Below are positions 8,239 through 18,327 of a stretch of DNA of 64,000 bases, piece after piece (the first letter of the stretch is position 1; the number at the start of each line of letters is the position of its first letter). The translations under genes and the position numbers were made by a program. Origin of the DNA: Immundisolibacter sp. (GTDB lineage: Bacteria > Pseudomonadota > Gammaproteobacteria > Immundisolibacterales > Immundisolibacteraceae); assembly GCF_014359565.1 (NCBI RefSeq), contig NZ_JACIZD010000002.1, positions 368,501 to 432,500 of the forward strand, written 5' to 3'. The notes beneath the pieces were generated by a model. That model searched no databases and was not told the DNA's origin. It saw nothing but the letters and a program-made list of their open reading frames with translations.

Positions 8239-9771
8239 ATGGCCAACACCGCGCCGGTTTTTCTCAGGTCCGGGCGCCCGCTGGCGCCCCAGAACGTCAC
8301 CCCGATCGGACGTAAGCAGATGCGCATCGACTGGAACCACTACGACCCCGGCTCGCATTTCGACGAACTGCTGGCGGCCCCCGGCCAGCCACGCCCCGCA
8401 GCGCGTGGCCTGACGCAGTACCTGCGCTCGCTGTCGGATGCCGACCTGGCCGCCCGCAAGGCGGCGGCGGAGCTGGCCATCGTCGAGATGGGCATTACCT
8501 TTACGGTCTACTCGGAGGGCCAGAACATCGATCGCGCCTGGCCGTTCGACATCATCCCGCGCGTCATCCCGGCCACCGAGTGGACGCAGGTCGAGCGCGG
8601 CCTGCGCCAGCGCCTGACGGCGCTGAACCATTTCATCGACGACATCTACGGCGACCAGAACATCATCCGCGACAAGGTGTTCCCGGCCGAAGTGCTGGCG
8701 CAGTCGAAAAATTTCCGCCCGCAGTGCGTGGGCGTGCGCCCGGCCTACGGCGTGTGGGCGCATATCTGCGGCAGCGATCTGGTGCGCGCCGCCGACGGCA
8801 CGATGTACGTGCTGGAGGACAACCTGCGCGTGCCGTCCGGTGTGTCGTACATGCTCGAGAACCGCGTGGTGATGAAGCGCGTGTTCCCGGAGCTGTTCGA
8901 GGCGCAGACCATCCTGCCGGTGGACGCCTACCCGACGCAGCTGTTCGACACCCTGGCCGCCATCTCGCCGCGACCGCTGGACTACCCGCAGGTGGCGGTG
9001 CTCACGCCCGGCATCTACAACTCGGCCTACTTCGAGCACGCCTTCCTGGCCCAGCGCATGGGCGCCGAGCTGGTGGAGGGCAGCGACCTGACGGTCGGCG
9101 ACGACGACTGCGTCTATATGCACACCATCCGCGGCCTGCAGCGGGTGGACGTGATCTACCGGCGCGTGGACGATCTGTTCCTGGACCCGGACGTGTTCAA
9201 CCCGGACTCGCAGCTGGGCGTACCCGGCCTGATGCGCGCCTGGCACAAGGGCACCGTGGCGCTGGCCAACGCGCCCGGCGCCGGCGTGGCCGACGACAAG
9301 GTGGTGTATGCCTACGTGCCGGACATGATCCGCTACTACCTGGGCGAGGACGCCATCATTCCGAACGTGCCGACCTTCCTGTGCCACGAGCCCAAAGCCC
9401 TGGACCACGTGCTGGCCAATCTGGACAAGCTGGTGGTCAAGCCGGCCAACGAGTCCGGCGGTTATGGCCTGCTGATCGGCCCGCATGCCAGCCGCAAGGA
9501 GCGCGCCGAGTTCGCGGCGCGCCTGAAGGCCGACCCGCGCAACTACATCGCCCAGCCGACGCTGGACCTGAGCACCGTGCCGACGCTGTGCGACGGGCGC
9601 CTGGAGCCGCGCCACGTGGACCTGCGCCCGTTCGTCCTGCAGGCCGACCGGACGAACGTCACGGCCGGTGGCCTGACGCGGGTGGCATTGCGCAAGGGCT
9701 CGCTGGTGGTCAACTCCTCCCAGGGCGGCGGCAGCAAGGACACCTGGATCGTCGCCGAGGCCGACGGCTGA
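8239..9771 (+). CDS. Circularly permuted ATP-grasp protein (type 2; DUF404/DUF407)
   Basis: A 510-residue predicted amide ligase. Typical blocks are FTVYSEGQNIDRAWPFDIIPR, NHFIDDIYGDQNI, YVLEDNLRVPSGVSYMLENR (nucleotide-binding core), LTPGIYNSAYFEHAFLAQ, VEGSDLTV, VDVIYRRVDD and the C-terminal VVKPANESGGYGLLIG. The family is predicted to join an amino group to a carboxylate with ATP; its substrate is not known. It heads a six-gene operon and overlaps the alpha-E gene (TGATG). ATG at 8239 has GGAG nine bases upstream and fits the sigma-54-like promoter; ATG at 8320 (MRIDWNHYDPG, 483 aa) is the alternative. Confidence 0.88.
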   Translation: MANTAPVFLRSGRPLAPQNVTPIGRKQMRIDWNHYDPGSHFDELLAAPGQPRPAARGLTQYLRSLSDADLAARKAAAELAIVEMGITFTVYSEGQNIDRAWPFDIIPRVIPATEWTQVERGLRQRLTALNHFIDDIYGDQNIIRDKVFPAEVLAQSKNFRPQCVGVRPAYGVWAHICGSDLVRAADGTMYVLEDNLRVPSGVSYMLENRVVMKRVFPELFEAQTILPVDAYPTQLFDTLAAISPRPLDYPQVAVLTPGIYNSAYFEHAFLAQRMGAELVEGSDLTVGDDDCVYMHTIRGLQRVDVIYRRVDDLFLDPDVFNPDSQLGVPGLMRAWHKGTVALANAPGAGVADDKVVYAYVPDMIRYYLGEDAIIPNVPTFLCHEPKALDHVLANLDKLVVKPANESGGYGLLIGPHASRKERAEFAARLKADPRNYIAQPTLDLSTVPTLCDGRLEPRHVDLRPFVLQADRTNVTAGGLTRVALRKGSLVVNSSQGGGSKDTWIVAEADG

Positions 9772-10706
9772 TGCTGTCGCGGGTCGCCGAGCGCGTGTAC
9801 TGGATGGCGCGCTATCTGGAACGGGCCGAGAACACGGCGCGCCTGGTCAGCGTCTACGCCAACCTGCTGCTGGACCTGCCCAAGGGCTACACGGTCGGCT
9901 GGCACACGCTGATCACCATCACCGGCATCGAGGAGTCGTTTCGCAAGCACTACGAGCAGGCCGACGAGCGCAGCGTGGTGCGCTTCCTGCTGACCGACAC
10001 GGCCAATCCGTCGTCGGTGCTGTCGGCCCTGGCCGGCGCCCGCGAGAACGTGCGCACCACGCGCGACCTGTTTCCGGCCGAGGCCTGGGAGGCGGTCAAC
10101 GAACTGCACCTGTTCGCCCGCGAGCACGCGGTCGGCGGCGTCAACCGCAGCCAGCGGCACGACTATCTGGCGCAGATCATCCACGGCTGCCAGCAGCTGG
10201 CCGGCCTGCTGGCCGGCACGCTCAGCCACGACGCCGCCTACGACTTCGTGCGCCTGGGCCGCAACCTGGAGCGCGCCGACATGACCACGCGCATCCTCGA
10301 CGTCGGCGTGGCGACGCTGCAGGAGCAGGACGACACCGCCGCGCCGCTGCTGTCGACGCTGTGGATCAACGTGCTGCGCTCGCTGTCAGCCTACCAGATG
10401 TACCGTCGTCACGTGCGGGCCTCGGTCAATGGCCGCGACGTGTCGGCCTTCCTGCTGGGCGATGCGCAGTTCCCGCGTTCGGTGCGCTACTGCGTGGACG
10501 AGCTGGACGCCGCCCTGCGCCGCCTGCCGCGCAGCGAAGCGCCGCTGCACCGGATCGCCCACATCAGCCGCCTGCTGACCGAAACAGACCCCAAAGCCAT
10601 CGACCGGGAGGCGCTGCACGGCTTCATCGACGATCTGCAACTGGAACTGGGCCAGGTCCACGACGCCATCGCCGCGACCTGGTTCCCGGCCCCGCCGCCG
10701 AGCTGA
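9771..10706 (+). CDS. Alpha-E domain protein (DUF403)
   Basis: A 311-residue all-helical protein opening with the signature LSRVAERVYWMARYLERAENTARL; further conserved blocks are NARENVRTT-like (GARENVRTTRDL), YDFVRLGRNLERADMTTRILD and ASVNGRDVSAFLLGD. Alpha-E proteins always travel with permuted ATP-grasps and transglutaminases; they are thought to assist ligation or carry substrate, but no activity is proven. The start overlaps the ATP-grasp stop by one base, so the two subunits are probably made in equal amounts. The transglutaminase gene follows after 12 bp. Confidence 0.9.
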   Translation: MLSRVAERVYWMARYLERAENTARLVSVYANLLLDLPKGYTVGWHTLITITGIEESFRKHYEQADERSVVRFLLTDTANPSSVLSALAGARENVRTTRDLFPAEAWEAVNELHLFAREHAVGGVNRSQRHDYLAQIIHGCQQLAGLLAGTLSHDAAYDFVRLGRNLERADMTTRILDVGVATLQEQDDTAAPLLSTLWINVLRSLSAYQMYRRHVRASVNGRDVSAFLLGDAQFPRSVRYCVDELDAALRRLPRSEAPLHRIAHISRLLTETDPKAIDREALHGFIDDLQLELGQVHDAIAATWFPAPPPS

Positions 10707-10718
10707 GACATCCCCATC

Positions 10719-13700
10719 ATGGCCATCCGCGTCGCCCTGGAACACCACACCGAGTACCGCTTCGACCGGCTCGTCGACATCCACCCGCACGTGCTGCGCC
10801 TGCGTCCGGCGCCGCACAGCCGCACGCCGATCAGCGCCTACAGCCTGCGCATCGAGCCGGCCGAGCACTTCATCAACTGGCAGCAGGATCCGTTCGGCAA
10901 TTACCTGGCGCGGCTGGTGTTCCCGAAGCCGGCGCGCAAGCTCAGCATCACGGTGGAGGTGATCGCCGAGCTGGCCACCATCAATCCGTTCGATTTTTTC
11001 GTCGAGGAGTACGCCGAGAAGTACCCGTTCACCTACGCCCCAGCGCTGCACACCGAACTGCTGCCGTACCTGCTGGTCACCGAAAGCGGCCCATTGCTGA
11101 GCGCCTGGCTGGCGAGCTTCGATCGCACGCCACGGCCGATCAACGATTTTCTGGTCGACCTCAACCAGCGCCTGCAGCGGGACATCGCCTACAGCGTGCG
11201 CATGGAGCCGGGCGTGCAGACCTGCGAGCAGACGCTCGAACGGGGCATCGGCTCGTGTCGCGACACCGGCTGGCTGCTGGTGCAGATCCTGCGCCACTTG
11301 GGTTTGGCGGCGCGTTTCGTGTCCGGCTACCTGGTGCAGCTGACGGCCGACATCAAGTCCCTGGACGGACCGTCCGGACCCGAGCAGGACTTCACCGACC
11401 TGCACGCCTGGGCCGAGGTGTACGTGCCGGGTGCCGGCTGGCTGGGTCTGGACCCGACCTCGGGCCTGTTCGCCGGCGAGGGCCACATTCCGCTCGCCTG
11501 CACTGCCGAGCCGGCCAGTGCCGCGCCGGTCACCGGCGCCACCAGCAAATGCGAGGTCGAGTTCTATTTCCACAACACCGTCACGCGCATCCACGAGGAC
11601 CCGCGCGTCACCAAGCCCTACGACGAGCACCAGTGGGCCTGCATGCTGGCCCTGGGCCGGCAGGTGGACCAGGACCTGATCGCCGGCGACGTGCGCCTGA
11701 CCCAGGGCGGCGAGCCGACCTTCGTGTCCATCGACGACATGGACAGCCCGGAATGGACCGTGGCTGCCGACGGCCCGCACAAGCGCGAGCGCGCCCGCGA
11801 TCTGACCCGCCGCCTGTGGCAGCACTTCGCGCCCGGCGGCCTGTTGCACTACGGCCAGGGCAAGTGGTATCCGGGCGAGGCGCTGCCGCGCTGGGCGCTG
11901 GCCTGCTACTGGCGCAAGGACGGCGTGGCCCTGTGGCGGGAGCCGGCCCTGCTGGCCGATTTCGACCGCGACTACGGCCACGACCTGGCCGCCGCGCAGC
12001 GCCTGGCGCAGACGCTGACCGGGCACCTGGGCGTGCCGGCGCAGTACCTGATGCCCGCCTTCGAGGACGTCTTCTACTACCTGTGGCAGGAAGGCAAGCT
12101 GCCGGCCGACATCGACCCGCTCACGGCCGACCTGAAAGACGCCGCCGAGCGCCGGCGCCTGGCCGAGTTGCTGGACCGCGGCCTGGGCGAGCCGACCGGC
12201 TTCGTGCTGCCGCTGCACTGGGACTACCGCCGCGGCAGTTGGCGTTCCGGTCCCTGGCCGCTGCGCCGGCAGCGGCTGTATCTGGTGCCCGGCGACTCGC
12301 CGCTGGGGCTGCGCCTGCCGCTCGACAGCCTGCCCTGGGAAGCCGAGCGAGAGGACCCGCAGCCGGCGCAGTTGTTCGAGCCCAAGCCGGCACTGGGCGA
12401 TTACTACGGCGAAGTCGCGCGCCGCTACAGCCAGCTCACGGCCACGCCGACACCGCCGCACCAGGCACCTGCCGACGAGCACGACGAGACGGCACCGGTG
12501 CAGGTCATCCACACCGCGCTGTGCATAGAGGCCCGCCACGGCCGGCTGCACATCTTCCTGCCACCGTTGACCGAACTGGAGCACTACATCGAGCTGATGG
12601 CGGCGATCGAGGCCAGCGCCGCCACCTGCGGCCTGCCGGTGGTGCTGGAGGGCTACGAGCCGCCCCGCGATGGGCGCCTGGAGCGCCTGGCGGTCACGCC
12701 GGACCCGGGCGTCATCGAGGTCAACATCCACCCGGCGGCGAGCTGGGACGCGCTGGTCGAGAACACCACCACGCTGTATGCGCTGGCCCGCGAGGCGCGC
12801 CTGGGCACCGAAAAATTCATGCTCGACGGGCGCCACACCGGCACCGGCGGCGGCAACCACATCACCCTGGGCGCCGCCTCGCCGGCCGACAGCCCGGTGC
12901 TGCGCCGGCCGGACCTGCTGCGCAGCCTGCTGACCTACTGGCAGCACCATCCGGGCCTGTCGTTCCTGTTCTCGGGCCTGTTCATCGGCCCCACCAGCCA
13001 GGCGCCGCGCGTCGACGAGGCCCGCCACGAGAGCCTGTACGAGCTCGACATCGCCTTCCAGCAGATGCCGGACGGCGAGGCACCCGCGCCTTGGCTGGTC
13101 GACCGCCTGCTGCGCAACCTGCTGGTGGACCTGACCGGCAACACGCACCGGGCCGAGTTCTGCATCGACAAGCTGTACGCGCCCGGCAGCGCCAGCGGGC
13201 GCCTGGGGCTGGTCGAGCTGCGCGCCTTCGAGATGCCGCCGCACGCCCAGATGTCGCTGTTCCAGGCGCTGCTGCTGCGCGCACTGGTGGCCCGTTTCTG
13301 GGCCGCGCCCTACCGCCAGCCGCTGGTGCGCTGGGGCAGCGGCCTGCACGACCGCTTCATGCTGCCGCATTACGTGACCGCCGACCTGCGCGCCGTGCTG
13401 GCCGAACTGCGCCAGGCCGGTTACGCGTTCCAGGACGACTGGCTGGACCCGTTCGTCGAGTTCCGCTTCCCGCGCTACGGCACCGTGCAGGTGGGCGATC
13501 TGACGCTGGAGCTGCGCGCCGCGCTCGAACCCTGGCACGTGATGGGCGAGGAAGCCACCGCCGGCGGCACGGCGCGCTACGTCGATTCATCGGTCGAGCG
13601 GCTGCAGGTGCGCCTGACCGGCGCCACCGATGGCCGCTATCTGGTGGCCTGCAACGGCCGGCGGGTGCCGCTTCGATCGACCGGCACCCACGGCGAACAG

Positions 13701-14078
13701 GTGGCCGGCGTGCGCTACCGGGCCTGGAACCCGCCCTCGGCGCTGCACCCGACCATCGGCCCGCACGCGCCGCTGGTGCTGGACATCATCGATACCTGGA
13801 ACGGTCGCGCGGTGGGCGGTTGCACCTATCATGTGGCCCATCCGGGCGGGCGCAATTACGACACCTTCCCGATCAACGCCTACGAGGCCGAGGGTCGCCG
13901 CATCATGCGTTTCTGGAATTACGGCCACACACCGGGCGCCATCACGCCCCCGCCGGCGGTGGCCGGACTGGGCCGGTTCCTGCCGCACGGCAGCCTGCCG
14001 GCGCCGCTGGCGCCGCCGCCCGAGCCGATCAATCCCGACTATCCGCTCACCCTGGACCTGCGCTGGCAGCCGACCTGA
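10719..14078 (+). CDS. Large transglutaminase-like protein with DUF2126
   Basis: A 1119-residue protein. Residues 1-85 are the Bact_transglu_N beta domain. The transglutaminase/protease-like core follows, with C180 ([10 protein letters not shown]), H229 (DLHAWAEVY) and D245 (LDPTSG) forming an intact Cys-His-Asp triad. The remainder, from about residue 310, is the long DUF2126 region ([24 protein letters not shown]). This group may hydrolyse or transfer amide bonds on the product of the neighbouring ligase (inference). No signal peptide is seen, so it is cytoplasmic. Length is normal for this architecture. Confidence 0.9.
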   Translation: MAIRVALEHHTEYRFDRLVDIHPHVLRLRPAPHSRTPISAYSLRIEPAEHFINWQQDPFGNYLARLVFPKPARKLSITVEVIAELATINPFDFFVEEYAEKYPFTYAPALHTELLPYLLVTESGPLLSAWLASFDRTPRPINDFLVDLNQRLQRDIAYSVRMEPGVQTCEQTLERGIGSCRDTGWLLVQILRHLGLAARFVSGYLVQLTADIKSLDGPSGPEQDFTDLHAWAEVYVPGAGWLGLDPTSGLFAGEGHIPLACTAEPASAAPVTGATSKCEVEFYFHNTVTRIHEDPRVTKPYDEHQWACMLALGRQVDQDLIAGDVRLTQGGEPTFVSIDDMDSPEWTVAADGPHKRERARDLTRRLWQHFAPGGLLHYGQGKWYPGEALPRWALACYWRKDGVALWREPALLADFDRDYGHDLAAAQRLAQTLTGHLGVPAQYLMPAFEDVFYYLWQEGKLPADIDPLTADLKDAAERRRLAELLDRGLGEPTGFVLPLHWDYRRGSWRSGPWPLRRQRLYLVPGDSPLGLRLPLDSLPWEAEREDPQPAQLFEPKPALGDYYGEVARRYSQLTATPTPPHQAPADEHDETAPVQVIHTALCIEARHGRLHIFLPPLTELEHYIELMAAIEASAATCGLPVVLEGYEPPRDGRLERLAVTPDPGVIEVNIHPAASWDALVENTTTLYALAREARLGTEKFMLDGRHTGTGGGNHITLGAASPADSPVLRRPDLLRSLLTYWQHHPGLSFLFSGLFIGPTSQAPRVDEARHESLYELDIAFQQMPDGEAPAPWLVDRLLRNLLVDLTGNTHRAEFCIDKLYAPGSASGRLGLVELRAFEMPPHAQMSLFQALLLRALVARFWAAPYRQPLVRWGSGLHDRFMLPHYVTADLRAVLAELRQAGYAFQDDWLDPFVEFRFPRYGTVQVGDLTLELRAALEPWHVMGEEATAGGTARYVDSSVERLQVRLTGATDGRYLVACNGRRVPLRSTGTHGEQVAGVRYRAWNPPSALHPTIGPHAPLVLDIIDTWNGRAVGGCTYHVAHPGGRNYDTFPINAYEAEGRRIMRFWNYGHTPGAITPPPAVAGLGRFLPHGSLPAPLAPPPEPINPDYPLTLDLRWQPT

Positions 14079-14103
14079 GCACGCCGCGTCTCCGATCCGT
14101 GCC

Positions 14104-16614
14104 ATGCCCCGCAAAAACAGCGAATCGAGCCCTGTGTTCAGCAGCTGGGACCCGCTGCTCGTGGACCAGGACCTGCTCCCGCACTGGCAGCGCCTGACCC
14201 GCGCCCTGCGCGCGCTGGGCCCGGCCGCCCTGACCGGCCGGGCCGACGAGGCCCGTCGCCTGCTGCACGAAACCGGCGTCAGCTACAACGTCTATGGGGC
14301 TGCCGACAGCTCGCGCCAGCCGTGGCCGCTCGATGTGGTGCCGCTGCTGATCAGCAGCGACGACTGGGCCGCCATCGAGGCCGGCCTGGTGCAGCGCGCG
14401 GAACTGCTGAACCTGATCCTGACCGACATTTATGGCCCGCGCGACATCCTGCGCCGCGGCCTGTTGCCGCCGGCCCTGGTGTTCGGGCACGGCGGTTTTC
14501 TGCGCGCCTGCCAGGACATTCGCCTGCCGTCCGCGCACCAGTTGCCGCTGTACGCCGCCGACCTGGTGCGCGACCGCTCCGGGCAGACCTGGGTGCTGGC
14601 CGACCGCACACAGGCGCCGTCGGGCATCGGCTACGCGCTGGAAAACCGCCGCGTCACATCCCGCGTGCTGCCGAGCCTGTACCGCGACGCCCAGGTGCAT
14701 CGCCAGGAGCCGTTCCTGCGCGCCCTGCGCAGCAACCTGATCGCCGCCGCACCGCCGGCGGCGCGCAACGACCCGGCGCTGGCATTGCTCACGCCCGGCG
14801 CGCGCAACGAGACCTATTTCGAACAGGCCCTGCTGGCCGAGAAACTGGGCCTGCAACTGGTCGAAGGCTCCGATCTGCTGGTGCGCGGCGGCCGTCTGCG
14901 GCTGCGCGCGCTCGGTGGCCTGACGCCCATCGACGTGCTGTGGCGGCGCGTTGACGACGCCTGGTGCGACCCGCTGGAACTGCGGGCCGATTCCTTCCTG
15001 GGCGTGCCGGGCCTGGTGGAAGCCGCGCGCCGCCGCCAGGTCAGCGTGATCAACCCGCTGGGCAGCGGCGTGCTGGAGAACCCGGCCCTGGGCGCCTACC
15101 TGCCGGCCCTGGCAAGGCATTTCCTGGGCGAGGACCTGCGCCTGCCCAGTGTCGACAGCTACTGGTGCGGGGATCCGCAGCACCTGCAGCACGTGCTGGC
15201 CAACCTGGACCGGCTGGTCATCAAGCGCCTGCAGCGGCACCCGGACCAGCGCTCCGTGTTCGGTGCCACCCTGTCCGCGCAGGAACTGGCAGTCTGGCGC
15301 GAACGCCTGCTGGCCCAGCCGGGCCAGTACACGGCGCAGGCTGCCGTGACGCCGGTGCCGACGCCATCGTTCGGCGGCACGCAACTGGGCATGCGCCCGG
15401 TCCTGCTGCGCGCCTTCCTGACCGCCGGCGCCGAAGGCTACCGGATCCTGCCGGGCGGCTTTGCCCGCGTCGGCCCGCAGGCCGACACGCTGTTCATCAG
15501 CAACCAGGCCGGCGCCATGGGCAAGGACGTGTGGGTACTGGCCAGCGAACCGGAAACCGACACCGCCTATCCGTCGCTGGCACCGGTGGTCGGCGCGGCG
15601 CACGGCGGCCTGCCACGGCGCGCCGCCGAGAACCTGTTCTGGGTCGGCCGCTACCTGGAGCGGAGCGTGGCCAGCCTGCGCCTGCTGCGCCTGACGCTGG
15701 AGCGGCTGACCGACAGTGACGCCGCGCGAGAACCGGCGGCGCTGGACAGTCAGCGCCTGCTGGCGCAAACCCTGACCCACCTGACCGGCACGCATCCGGA
15801 TGCGGTGGACCAGAGCGCCATTGCCGAACCGCTGTGGACCCTGCTGACCGACCCGCGGCGCCCCGGCAGTGTGGCCTTTGGCCTGCAGGCACTGGCGCGG
15901 GCCGCCGAAACCGTGCGCGAACATCTGCCGCAAGACGCCCTGCATGTGCTGGTCGATCTGTCGGCGCCGCTGACCGGCTTGCCGGCGGCATCCGGCGACG
16001 CCGAGCAGATGAACTCGGCCGCCCAGCAGGCGCTGCACGGCGTCCTCGCGCTGTGCGGCGCGCTGGCCGGCGACACGGAACAGGACGCTGGCTGGCATTT
16101 CCTGGAGCTGGGCCGCTGCATCGAGCGCGGACAGAATCTGGGCGTCGTCCTGCGCAGCCTGCTGTGCAGCCAGGCGCCGCTGGCCGCCACCCCGGCCGCG
16201 ATCGAGACGGCGCTGGCCTTCTGCGGCAGCCTGCCGGCGTATCGCCGCCATGGCCCGGACGTGCCGCCACTGCGGCTGGCACTGGAACTGCTGCTGCTGG
16301 ACGCCCGGCAGCCGCGCAGCCTGATGCGCCAGCTGCAGGGCATCGAACGGCATCTGGCGGCGCTGCCGGATCCGGCCACGGGCGTGCAACTGAGCGTCAG
16401 CGGCCGGCTGGCGCTGGACGCGATCACCCGCCTGCGGCTGCTCGACATCGTGAGCCTCGACACGGCGGACGGACTCGATCAGACCGCGCTGGACCAGTTT
16501 CTGGCCCGCGGCGATTACCTGCTGCGGGAACTGTCGGACGCGATCGCCAGCGCGCATTTCCAGACCCCCGTGGCGCCGCATTCGCTGCTGCGGGTGCCGA
16601 CCGAGTCGCCATGA
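14104..16614 (+). CDS. Fusion of permuted ATP-grasp and alpha-E domain
   Basis: An 836-residue fusion. About residues 1-495 repeat the ATP-grasp layout of the first operon gene (VSYNVYGAADSSRQPWPLD, LTDIYGPRDILRRG, LTPGARNETYFEQALLAE, LVEGSDLLV). Residues about 510-830 are an alpha-E domain (PRRAAENLFWVGRYLERSV, FLELGRCIERGQNLGVVL). The ligase half diverges from the first at the nucleotide pocket: DRTQAPSGIGYALENR replaces EDNLRVPSGVSYMLENR, so one acidic residue is changed. It may use another substrate or be partly regulatory. Start ATG 14104 lies 25 bp after the DUF2126 gene; the stop overlaps the next ATG (ATGA). Confidence 0.88.
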   Translation: MPRKNSESSPVFSSWDPLLVDQDLLPHWQRLTRALRALGPAALTGRADEARRLLHETGVSYNVYGAADSSRQPWPLDVVPLLISSDDWAAIEAGLVQRAELLNLILTDIYGPRDILRRGLLPPALVFGHGGFLRACQDIRLPSAHQLPLYAADLVRDRSGQTWVLADRTQAPSGIGYALENRRVTSRVLPSLYRDAQVHRQEPFLRALRSNLIAAAPPAARNDPALALLTPGARNETYFEQALLAEKLGLQLVEGSDLLVRGGRLRLRALGGLTPIDVLWRRVDDAWCDPLELRADSFLGVPGLVEAARRRQVSVINPLGSGVLENPALGAYLPALARHFLGEDLRLPSVDSYWCGDPQHLQHVLANLDRLVIKRLQRHPDQRSVFGATLSAQELAVWRERLLAQPGQYTAQAAVTPVPTPSFGGTQLGMRPVLLRAFLTAGAEGYRILPGGFARVGPQADTLFISNQAGAMGKDVWVLASEPETDTAYPSLAPVVGAAHGGLPRRAAENLFWVGRYLERSVASLRLLRLTLERLTDSDAAREPAALDSQRLLAQTLTHLTGTHPDAVDQSAIAEPLWTLLTDPRRPGSVAFGLQALARAAETVREHLPQDALHVLVDLSAPLTGLPAASGDAEQMNSAAQQALHGVLALCGALAGDTEQDAGWHFLELGRCIERGQNLGVVLRSLLCSQAPLAATPAAIETALAFCGSLPAYRRHGPDVPPLRLALELLLLDARQPRSLMRQLQGIERHLAALPDPATGVQLSVSGRLALDAITRLRLLDIVSLDTADGLDQTALDQFLARGDYLLRELSDAIASAHFQTPVAPHSLLRVPTESP

Positions 16615-17507
16615 ACTACCGCACCGTGCATATCACCCGCTACCGCTACGACAAGCCGGTGGTCAGCAGCTACAACGAGGCACACCTGCTGCCGCGCAGT
16701 TGCACCGGGCAGACACTGGTCAGCGCCAGCCTGAGCATCGAGCCGCCGTGCCGGGACTACCGCGACCGACAGGATTTTTTCGGAAACACGGCCAGTTATT
16801 TCGCCATCCTGGACCCGCACCAGGAAGTCACCATCACGGCCACCAGCGAGGTACGCCTGCAGGCACCGCGGCGGCAGCTGAGCTTCGGCGATGCCATCGA
16901 CTGGCAGGAGACGGCCCGCCGCCTCGCCGAGGCCGGCGACCCGGAAACCCTGGACGCTGTCCAGTACTGCCTGGACTCGCCCATGGTGCGCGCCCTGCCG
17001 GCCCTGCACGATTACGCGGCGGCCAGTTTCCCCGCCGGCCGGCCGCTGGCCGACGCGGTGGCGGAACTGGTGGCCCGCATACATGAGGACTTCACCTACG
17101 ACCCCACCGCCACCGACGTCGCCACGCCGGTGCTGGAGATACTGCAACGGCGCCGGGGCGTGTGTCAGGATTTCGCGCACCTGGCCATCGGCTGCCTGCG
17201 CAGCCTGGGCCTGGCGGCCCGCTACGTGAGCGGCTACCTGGAAACCCTGCCGCCGCCGGGCAGGCCCAAGCTGCAGGGCGCCGACGCCTCGCACGCCTGG
17301 CTACAGGTGTACCTGCCCGGCACCGGCTGGCAGGACTGGGACCCCACCAACAACCTGCAACCGTCCGGCCGCCACATCACCACCGCCTGGGGCCGCGACT
17401 ACAGCGACGTGGCGCCGCTGCAGGGCGTGATCTACGGTGGTGGCGACAATCACCGGATCGAGGTCGCAGTGGATGTGACCGCCCTTCCCGAGCCGGTGGA
17501 GCTTTGA
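16611..17507 (+). CDS. Transglutaminase-like protein (COG1305)
   Basis: A 298-residue protein with Bact_transglu_N (1-85) and a transglutaminase core whose triad is complete: C185 (RGVCQDFAH), H228 (ASHAWLQVY) and D244 (DWDPTNN). It lacks a signal peptide and is probably cytoplasmic. Coupled to the fused ligase by a 4-base overlap, it likely acts in the same pathway as a hydrolase or transferase of the ligated amide. It is the second of three such proteins in 12 kb. Confidence 0.9.
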   Translation: MNYRTVHITRYRYDKPVVSSYNEAHLLPRSCTGQTLVSASLSIEPPCRDYRDRQDFFGNTASYFAILDPHQEVTITATSEVRLQAPRRQLSFGDAIDWQETARRLAEAGDPETLDAVQYCLDSPMVRALPALHDYAAASFPAGRPLADAVAELVARIHEDFTYDPTATDVATPVLEILQRRRGVCQDFAHLAIGCLRSLGLAARYVSGYLETLPPPGRPKLQGADASHAWLQVYLPGTGWQDWDPTNNLQPSGRHITTAWGRDYSDVAPLQGVIYGGGDNHRIEVAVDVTALPEPVEL

Positions 17508-18226
17508 TGCCCAGCCAGCGCACGGCGAGCGAATTCCTGCGCGCCGGCCGCTACGGCGTTCTGGCCACACTCTCGCGCAGCCTGCCCGGCTACCCGTTCG
17601 GCTCGATCACGCCCTACGTGCTCAGCGCCGTCGGCGAGCCGGTCATCTACATCAGCACGCTGGCCGAGCACACCAGGAACATCGGCGCCGATCCACGCGT
17701 GTCGCTGACCGTATTCGACCCGGCCGACGCCGCCGATCCGCAGGCCGGCGCCCGCCTGACCTGGATCGCCGACGCCTATGCCCTGGATGCGCCGGCCAGC
17801 GCCGCGGTGGCCGAGCGCTACTACCGGTTCTTTCCAGCCGCCCGCGCCTACGCCGACATGCACGATTTCGGCTTCTACGCCCTGCGTCCGGTGCGCCTGC
17901 GCTACATCGGCGGTTTCGGCAAGATCGGCTGGATCGAGCCGCACGAAATCGACCTGAGCAACCCGCTGGCGGATGCCGAAGCCGGCATCGTGGAGCACAT
18001 GAACGGCGACCACGCCGACGCGCTGCGCGCCTACTGCCGGCATTTCCTTGGCCGTGAGGCACGGCAGGTGACGCTGGTCGGTGCCGATGCCGATGGCGTG
18101 GACCTGCTGGCCGACGGGGCTGCGCTGCGCCTGCCGTTTGCCGCCCGCGCCGAAAGTGTCGACGCCCTGCGCCAGCAGTTGATCGCACTGTTGCGCGAAA
18201 CGCGCGAGGCAGCGGGCGGCGCCTGA
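17507..18226 (+). CDS. HugZ/HutZ-like protein (PNPOx-like fold plus DUF2470)
   Basis: A 239-residue protein: an FMN-binding split-barrel domain (about 1-150, SEFLRAGRYGVLATLS... GSITPYVL, ISTLAEHTRNI) and a C-terminal DUF2470 domain (IVEHMNGDHADALRAY). Relatives include heme-degrading HutZ/HugZ and flavin-dependent oxidoreductases; the actual reaction is uncertain. Its ATG overlaps the stop of the transglutaminase gene (TGATG), so it is the last gene of the operon, although its family is not normally tied to the ATP-grasp system. No heme-uptake genes are nearby. Confidence 0.8.
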   Translation: MPSQRTASEFLRAGRYGVLATLSRSLPGYPFGSITPYVLSAVGEPVIYISTLAEHTRNIGADPRVSLTVFDPADAADPQAGARLTWIADAYALDAPASAAVAERYYRFFPAARAYADMHDFGFYALRPVRLRYIGGFGKIGWIEPHEIDLSNPLADAEAGIVEHMNGDHADALRAYCRHFLGREARQVTLVGADADGVDLLADGAALRLPFAARAESVDALRQQLIALLRETREAAGGA

Positions 18227-18235
18227 GCAGCCGCA

Positions 18236-18266
18236 TTGCGACTGGCGTACCGCCAGCACGTAAACT
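18236..18266 (+). promoter_or_regulatory. candidate promoter with operator-like palindrome before the FAH gene
   Basis: TTGCGA (18236-18241) and TAAACT (18261-18266) are 19 bases apart. Inside the spacer lies the inverted repeat CTGGCG-TAC-CGCCAG (18242-18256). A repressor bound there would block RNA polymerase. The spacing is long, so this is tentative. Confidence 0.3.
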
Positions 18267-18327
18267 GCTGGCCGGGCACCCGCCCGTCGACCGTCTATCC
18301 GAATTCCGCCAAAGAGGAGTCGAATTC

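Noticed and set aside
10386..13538. Very long open frames opposite or out of phase with the large transglutaminase gene, fliD, fliC, oprC and others
   Set aside because: They are produced by GC-rich third codon positions; their translations are low-complexity (Arg/Gln/Val/His-rich) without family motifs, while the chosen frames carry clear domains.
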